Shown here: in pieces, positions 54,525 through 58,537 of the stretch
Numbering within the stretch: position 1 is the first letter of the stretch
How the letters are laid out: every line of letters starts with the position of its first letter
NCBI GenBank assembly: GCA_002869855.2
Contig: NEWQ02000024.1
Location: forward strand, 56,278-114,814
Length of the DNA stretch: 58,537 nucleotides
Direction of reading: 5' to 3'
Source: Nitrospira sp. CG24D
Lineage (GTDB): Bacteria > Nitrospirota > Nitrospiria > Nitrospirales > Nitrospiraceae
Notes under the pieces: model-generated
Told to the model about the DNA's origin: nothing
Seen by the model: the letters and a program-made list of their open reading frames with translations, nothing else
The model's database searches: none
Position numbers and translations under genes: made by a program

Positions 54525-55115
54525 CTACCCCGGTTCCCCCTCGGTGATCACCACATATCGCCATACAGTTCCCGGCATCGGGCTGTCGAAGGGATAGCAG
54601 GTGACGAGTACGAGTTGAGGTTGATCCTGTTCGATTCCGATCGACGCGCTGCGCGAGTCAGCAATACGAGTCTCCTTCACCCGATAACGCCGGCGTATGC
54701 CGGTCGGTGCTTCCAGCTCAATCACATCGTTCCGCTCTAGCCGCTGTAAAAATCGGAAATGAGTATCGCGATGGCCGGTCAGGATGATGGTGCCTGATGA
54801 GCCGATCGGTTGTGCCGACTCAACATGGCCCGGGCCGAAGGCCAGCGTTCTTCCATAGGCTCCTTCCAGGACAATCTGATCGATGTTCTGCGAGGGGACG
54901 ATGAGCCGCGCCACCGGCCAGGTGTCGGCCCAGGGCCAGGGTTTCACGCCGGTTTCTCCGGCGAGGGTGCGGGACCAGGCCCGCTGCAGCAAGTGCTGCG
55001 CGAGCCCGGCCTTCGCATAAATCCACGATCCTTCCCCGAGCTGCCACATCCCGATGACAAGGAGGTATGTCGTCAGCGCAGTCAGCGTGCGGGGAGTAGG
55101 CCGGATCGGATTCAC
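54525..55115 (-). CDS. Class GN sortase
   Basis: A 196-residue sortase with an N-terminal membrane helix (~11-28) and the catalytic triad His115 (LTGHRDTHF), Cys173 (LVLVTCYPFD) and Arg186 (TVWRYVVI). Class GN sortases of Gram-negatives act on one dedicated partner encoded next to them, here the VIT/VWA protein. The GTG start at 55115 overlaps the partner's stop (GTGA); a GTG at 55148 is an alternative. The class is assigned from the pairing and sequence pattern. Confidence 0.88.
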   Translation of the reverse strand: MNPIRPTPRTLTALTTYLLVIGMWQLGEGSWIYAKAGLAQHLLQRAWSRTLAGETGVKPWPWADTWPVARLIVPSQNIDQIVLEGAYGRTLAFGPGHVESAQPIGSSGTIILTGHRDTHFRFLQRLERNDVIELEAPTGIRRRYRVKETRIADSRSASIGIEQDQPQLVLVTCYPFDSPMPGTVWRYVVITEGEPG

Positions 55116-57232
55116 GCGACGCGTTTCCTGCTTGCCCGCACAGCCCACGTCACCCTGGCCGCCAGTAGCGTGGCGAGTCCCAACAAAATCTGGAGTTGTC
55201 CGCTTGTGGCTGTCTGAGGCAGGCCGAAGATGGCTTGATAGTCCTGCCCGTCCGGTAGATTCGTTTTCATCGCATGAGCCTGGAGCGTCTTGTCGAGCGG
55301 ACGAACCGGCGTCACATCCACCGCGACCAGACTGGTGTACTTGCTGACGAGGTGATGGGCGAGAGCCACATCGAGCACCGCCTGTTTCGTCGCAGTTTCG
55401 TCCTGGCCATAGCGCTGTTGATCCATCAGGGCGGCGACCTTCTGCCGCGCCCAGTAGACGGACAATCCTTCACGAGGCTCATGGTTCTTCAGCGTGATCG
55501 ACGTTGTCCATGGAGCGGACCCGATCATGCCCTGAATCGTGACGGTCTCCGGAAGCGCAGGACCTTTCAGTACGACGACGACCGGCTCGCCCTCGTAGAG
55601 ATCGGGGATACGCGCGGGAAACATCTCGATCTGTCCGTCCAATCCCTCGATGCGGAGATCCGTCAGCACCGGCCGTTCCAGTTTACGGAAGATCGCATCC
55701 ATCTGGGCCTGCACTTCGCTGGTGCTTCCGATGTGGGTGAAGGTGCCGCGTCCGAACTCGGCCGCCTTGCGCATGAAGTGGCTGTTCGGCGCCGAGCCGA
55801 TACCGATGGTGAAGAGGCGGCTCGTGCCGAGCTGCGTGCGAATAATCTCGAACAACTCGTCTTCGTTGCCGACCTGCCCGTCTGTCAGGAAGATCACCTG
55901 GCGCAGGAGAGAGGTCGGCGCGCTGCCTTTCAAGGCCATCTTCAGCGCCGGGAGAATTTCCGTTCCTCCGTTGGCCTTCAGTTGTTCGACGTAATGGACT
56001 GCCTTGCGTAGAGTCTCCGGTTTCACCGGCTGGGCTTGGGAAAAGAGCACATGGGTGACGCTGTTGAATTGAATCACGTTGAAACGGTCCTGCGAAGTGA
56101 GCCGGTTGAGCGCAAGGAGCAGCGCCGCCTTGGCCTGCTCGATCGACGTGCCGGACATGGAGCCGGAGGTGTCGATGACGAAGATCGTTTCGCGGGCCAC
56201 GGCTGTCGGCTGATGATCTGAGCCAACCGGCGGCATCGCCATCAGGAACGCATACTGGTCATTGCCGCGCTGTTCGCGAAACACCGATACAGTTGGCGCC
56301 TGCCCGTGAGCCGGTTTCCAGGTGAGGACGAAGTCCCGATCGGCCGGGACTGTATCTTCGCGCAGCGTGAGGTGCTGCCTGCCGTCCGGTTCGGCGATGG
56401 TAAGAATCTGATGATAGGGCGACTCAAGCTTGCCGAGAGGAAAGCCCGGCGCGAGATCGATGCTCAGGCTCACCGGGTTGATCGGACTGACCGGATTGAT
56501 CGGGTTGATCAGAGTGTGGGCCGGATGCTGCACCGGCGGAGTGATCCGCGACGCATCCGGCACACGATCCGTATCGAGTGACCAGCCGTTGCCCGGCGGT
56601 TGATCCTCCATCGCCACCGCGGTGCCGGGGATGTAGCGCGGGCCGACGACCATGGGGAACCGCAGCGAGAAGGCACCCTGGTCGTAGCGGATCGTTTCCT
56701 GATATTCGATCTCGACGGTGATGCGTTCGCCGGGACCGATGTTGGCAACGGAAGTGGTAAAGATGTTCGGTCGCTCCTGCTCGACCAGACTGGTTCGTTT
56801 GCCCTCCTGCTTCGCCTGCTCATAGACCTTCTTGGCCTCCGCCTTTTCCTTGATCTGACCTTCGATGATCCGCTCGCCGATCTTCATACGGAGATGATCG
56901 ACCGCGGCGGTTTCAGGGAGAGGGAACACATAGATCCCCTCCGTCCAGGAATTTTTATCCGGACTCGGGTTCAGAAATTCCTGTGAGACGGTGGCTCGGG
57001 CAATGAGTCCGGTGACCGAAATACGGACTTCGGTCTTGAGCGTGGGAGCGGGAAGATAGCGGCCAGGCTGATTCGTTTTGAAGAGCAATCTTCCACCCTT
57101 CACTTCATTCAAACCGATGGTCTGGTCCGGTTGTTCCAGTTCGTTCCCGCAGGCCGGTGCGAGCGACAGGCTGCCTGCGCCCAGTGAGAGACCCAGGGCG
57201 AGCGTGGCGCGAAGAAAGAGATGTCTGGTCAT
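55112..57232 (-). CDS. VIT/VWA-domain sortase target protein
   Basis: A 706-residue exported protein of the marine proteobacterial sortase target type. Order: signal peptide (~1-28), VIT domain (~50-200, with GRYLPAPTLKTEVRISVTG and EAKKVYEQAKQEGKRTSLVEQ), a linker with the repeat INPINPVSPINPVS (242-255), VWA domain with MIDAS DTSGS (354-358), C-terminal sorting signal LPQTA (671-675), hydrophobic helix and basic tail SRKRVA. The sortase would cut at LPQT/A and attach it to an unknown acceptor. Confidence 0.9.
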   Translation of the reverse strand: MTRHLFLRATLALGLSLGAGSLSLAPACGNELEQPDQTIGLNEVKGGRLLFKTNQPGRYLPAPTLKTEVRISVTGLIARATVSQEFLNPSPDKNSWTEGIYVFPLPETAAVDHLRMKIGERIIEGQIKEKAEAKKVYEQAKQEGKRTSLVEQERPNIFTTSVANIGPGERITVEIEYQETIRYDQGAFSLRFPMVVGPRYIPGTAVAMEDQPPGNGWSLDTDRVPDASRITPPVQHPAHTLINPINPVSPINPVSLSIDLAPGFPLGKLESPYHQILTIAEPDGRQHLTLREDTVPADRDFVLTWKPAHGQAPTVSVFREQRGNDQYAFLMAMPPVGSDHQPTAVARETIFVIDTSGSMSGTSIEQAKAALLLALNRLTSQDRFNVIQFNSVTHVLFSQAQPVKPETLRKAVHYVEQLKANGGTEILPALKMALKGSAPTSLLRQVIFLTDGQVGNEDELFEIIRTQLGTSRLFTIGIGSAPNSHFMRKAAEFGRGTFTHIGSTSEVQAQMDAIFRKLERPVLTDLRIEGLDGQIEMFPARIPDLYEGEPVVVVLKGPALPETVTIQGMIGSAPWTTSITLKNHEPREGLSVYWARQKVAALMDQQRYGQDETATKQAVLDVALAHHLVSKYTSLVAVDVTPVRPLDKTLQAHAMKTNLPDGQDYQAIFGLPQTATSGQLQILLGLATLLAARVTWAVRASRKRVA

Positions 57233-57267
57233 AGAATCCTCGTCTGCGTGAGTCAGGAAGGTGGATG

Positions 57268-57309
57268 AAGGCTAGTCTGCGCGAGGTATGCACCTCGCGC
57301 AGAGCCTAA
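57268..57309 (-). promoter_or_regulatory. Intra-operon hairpin between ompA-like and sortase-target genes
   Basis: TCTGCGCGAGGT (57276-57287), 4-nt loop, ACCTCGCGCAGA (57292-57303), fully paired; AGGC/GCCT extends it beyond a small bulge. There is no T-run on the minus strand, so mRNA processing or stability control is more likely than termination. Confidence 0.55.
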
Positions 57310-57321
57310 CCAGGGCGAACG

Positions 57322-58125
57322 TTAGCTGCCCGATGCCGGGTCAAACGTGGTGATAGCCGGATCGGACGGGGAGGGAGGGACGTTGCCGGTCGAGCCGTTG
57401 GCCTGGCCCGTGGCCTGTTGTTCGATGCTCGAATCCGCCGGGTCTATCGCCGTCGTCGTCGCGACCGCCGGGATCACCAGATGCTCCTGGCCGATCTTGC
57501 GGATGTCCAGGTGCACCCGGCGATTCAGGTGCCGGCAGGTATCGCTGTTGTCGATGCAGAGCACGCCGTCCTCACCGAGGCTGACGACTTTCATCTGGTG
57601 TTCGGCGACCCCGGCGTTCAGCAGTTCCTGCTTCACGGTTTCGGCCCGCTTCATCCCCAGCTTCTTGTTGTAGGTCGCCGACCCCTGTTGGTCGGTATAG
57701 CCCTGGATCAGCACGGCGTAGTCCTGGTTTTGCTTGAGCAGGTCGCCTTGGACGGCGAGTTGCGCTTTGGCTTCATCCGTCAAACCCTTGCGGCCCGTTT
57801 CGAAGTAGACATCGCGGTGAATGATGTCGGCCATCGTCGAGACCGGGGCAGTCACCGGAGTGGAGGAGGAGATGGAGGCCTCGGCTTGCGAGAGCCCGCT
57901 GGCCTTCTTGAGGATCTCCGACACCTTGGCCGACTCGACCTTGTCTGTTGGAGCGGTGAGGGCTTTCGGATCTTTGGTTTCGGTATAGATCCAGGCCACG
58001 GCCGAGAGGCCTGCCAGGATCAGGACGAGGCTGGAGAGGATGACGATGTCCTTGGTGTCTTTCTGCGGCCCCATAACGGCGGGGCTGATGTTGCCTGACG
58101 AAACCTGGGATGGACCTTTCTGCAT
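57322..58125 (-). CDS. OmpA-family peptidoglycan-binding protein
   Basis: A 267-residue protein with a cytoplasmic N-terminus, one membrane helix (~27-46), a Ser/Ala-rich linker and an OmpA C-terminal domain (~106-215: DVYFETGRKGLTDEAKAQL... VLIQGYTDQQGSATYNKKLGMKRAETVK... HLNRRVHLDIRK). Cysteines in GVLCIDNSDTCRHLNRR may form a disulfide. OmpA-type genes often accompany class GN sortase pairs. The ATG at 58125 follows AAGGAGGAAG; an upstream in-frame start is unlikely. It is the first gene of the three-gene unit. Confidence 0.88.
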   Translation of the reverse strand: MQKGPSQVSSGNISPAVMGPQKDTKDIVILSSLVLILAGLSAVAWIYTETKDPKALTAPTDKVESAKVSEILKKASGLSQAEASISSSTPVTAPVSTMADIIHRDVYFETGRKGLTDEAKAQLAVQGDLLKQNQDYAVLIQGYTDQQGSATYNKKLGMKRAETVKQELLNAGVAEHQMKVVSLGEDGVLCIDNSDTCRHLNRRVHLDIRKIGQEHLVIPAVATTTAIDPADSSIEQQATGQANGSTGNVPPSPSDPAITTFDPASGS

Positions 58126-58537
58126 GATGGCTTCCTCCTTCTTAAACGAGTTGTTCTCTAAACATTGACCATTGATCATTTACCATTCGGCTTCGGCTCT
58201 CCCCTCACCACCTCCTTTCCGGTCGTCAGCGCCGCCCGCCGACGGTTCTATGCTTGAGCAACCGGAGTGCCGGTGAATGAACGCGAAGGAATTGGGAAAG
58301 ATGTGAGGAAAATTCAGGAGTTCAGAGAATGAGGGAAGTGTGGACGCGATGCGGGGAAGTGTTGCCCATCATGGGATGCGGGGATAGCCCCGCAAAAAAA
58401 TGAGGCGGGGCAGCTTGTCGTCCTCCTGCTCACGGAACGCGCGGTCTCAGAAGGGAAGAAGGAGGAGCCGCCAGACCATCCTTCTTGTTCGCTGCGCCCC
58501 CACGATGAAACGGTGGTCGCTCAATGCGCGCAGTGAA
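58126..58537. other. 412-bp interval at the window end
   Basis: No gene is seen. It has the ompA-like ribosome-binding site, an array of degenerate 7-mers (ATTGACC, ATTGATC, ATTTACC at 58164-58184) and a GCCCCGC/GCGGGGC hairpin (58387-58411) with an A-rich loop. A gene may begin beyond the window. Confidence 0.5.

Noticed and set aside
56479..56512. Short tandem 9-mer repeat in the sortase target gene
   Set aside because: It encodes the INP-INPVS linker in frame and is explained as a local coding repeat, not a separate element.

Overview
The window reads as a chromosomal segment of a Nitrospira-type bacterium (Gram-negative, hopanoid-producing, GC-rich, probably a nitrite oxidiser). The strongest clue is a large respiratory locus at 38.9-50.3 kb. 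It combines two cytochrome bd-like oxidase subunits, a Rieske/cytochrome b module, several monohaem or dihaem c-type cytochromes and a haem-b (ethylbenzene-dehydrogenase-like) protein. Other clues are a System II cytochrome c maturation operon, a split hopanoid pathway with the upstream MEP genes, and a class GN sortase system. No nxr genes, phage genes, CRISPR arrays or intact insertion sequences are visible. The taxonomic call is inference from gene content.

Layout. 0-8 kb: a B12-binding radical SAM enzyme (apparent CTG start), a ferritin-like/VIT1 metal transporter, a DUF3365-type cytochrome with an internal duplication, an indoleamine 2,3-dioxygenase homologue, then metK and ahcY (S-adenosylmethionine cycle, minus strand) with clear terminators. 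8-13 kb: resB-ccsA-tlpA-tlpA-ccdA, which would mature the many c-type cytochromes encoded downstream. 13-20.6 kb: bamD, fabH, a Pit phosphate transporter with its PhoU-like partner, a convergent PhoR/PhoB-type pair, and ispH. 20.7-24.5 kb: smc. 24.5-32.7 kb: one apparent operon of shc, hpnG, mlaE-F-D-C and two outer-membrane barrel proteins. It joins hopanoid synthesis to Mla-type lipid traffic and carries a 110-bp tandem duplication at the hpnG/mlaE junction. 32.8-37.9 kb: dxs, ispG, tRNA-Cys, hpnH and a small partner. 38.9-50.3 kb: the respiratory locus. 50.3-53.5 kb: a dispersed repeat, a ubiA-family prenyltransferase and a caspase-fold lipoprotein that lacks both catalytic residues. 53.5-54.5 kb: tRNA-Thr followed by a duplicated tRNA 3' end (attachment-site-like scar) and a degenerate staphylococcal-nuclease-like protein. 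54.5-58.1 kb: an OmpA-like protein, a VIT/VWA protein with an LPQTA sorting signal, and its class GN sortase.

How it fits together. IspH, Dxs and IspG supply isoprenoid precursors; Shc, HpnH and HpnG turn squalene into extended hopanoids; the Mla genes in the shc operon are placed to move lipids, possibly hopanoids, between membranes. The ccs/res operon supports the cytochrome-rich bc/bd-like locus. MetK and AhcY supply and recycle the SAM used by the radical SAM and methylation enzymes. Promoters of the TTGACN-(16-18)-TAnnnT type can be read in front of many units. Several leaders and intergenic regions carry RNA-like or palindromic structure not explained by genes.
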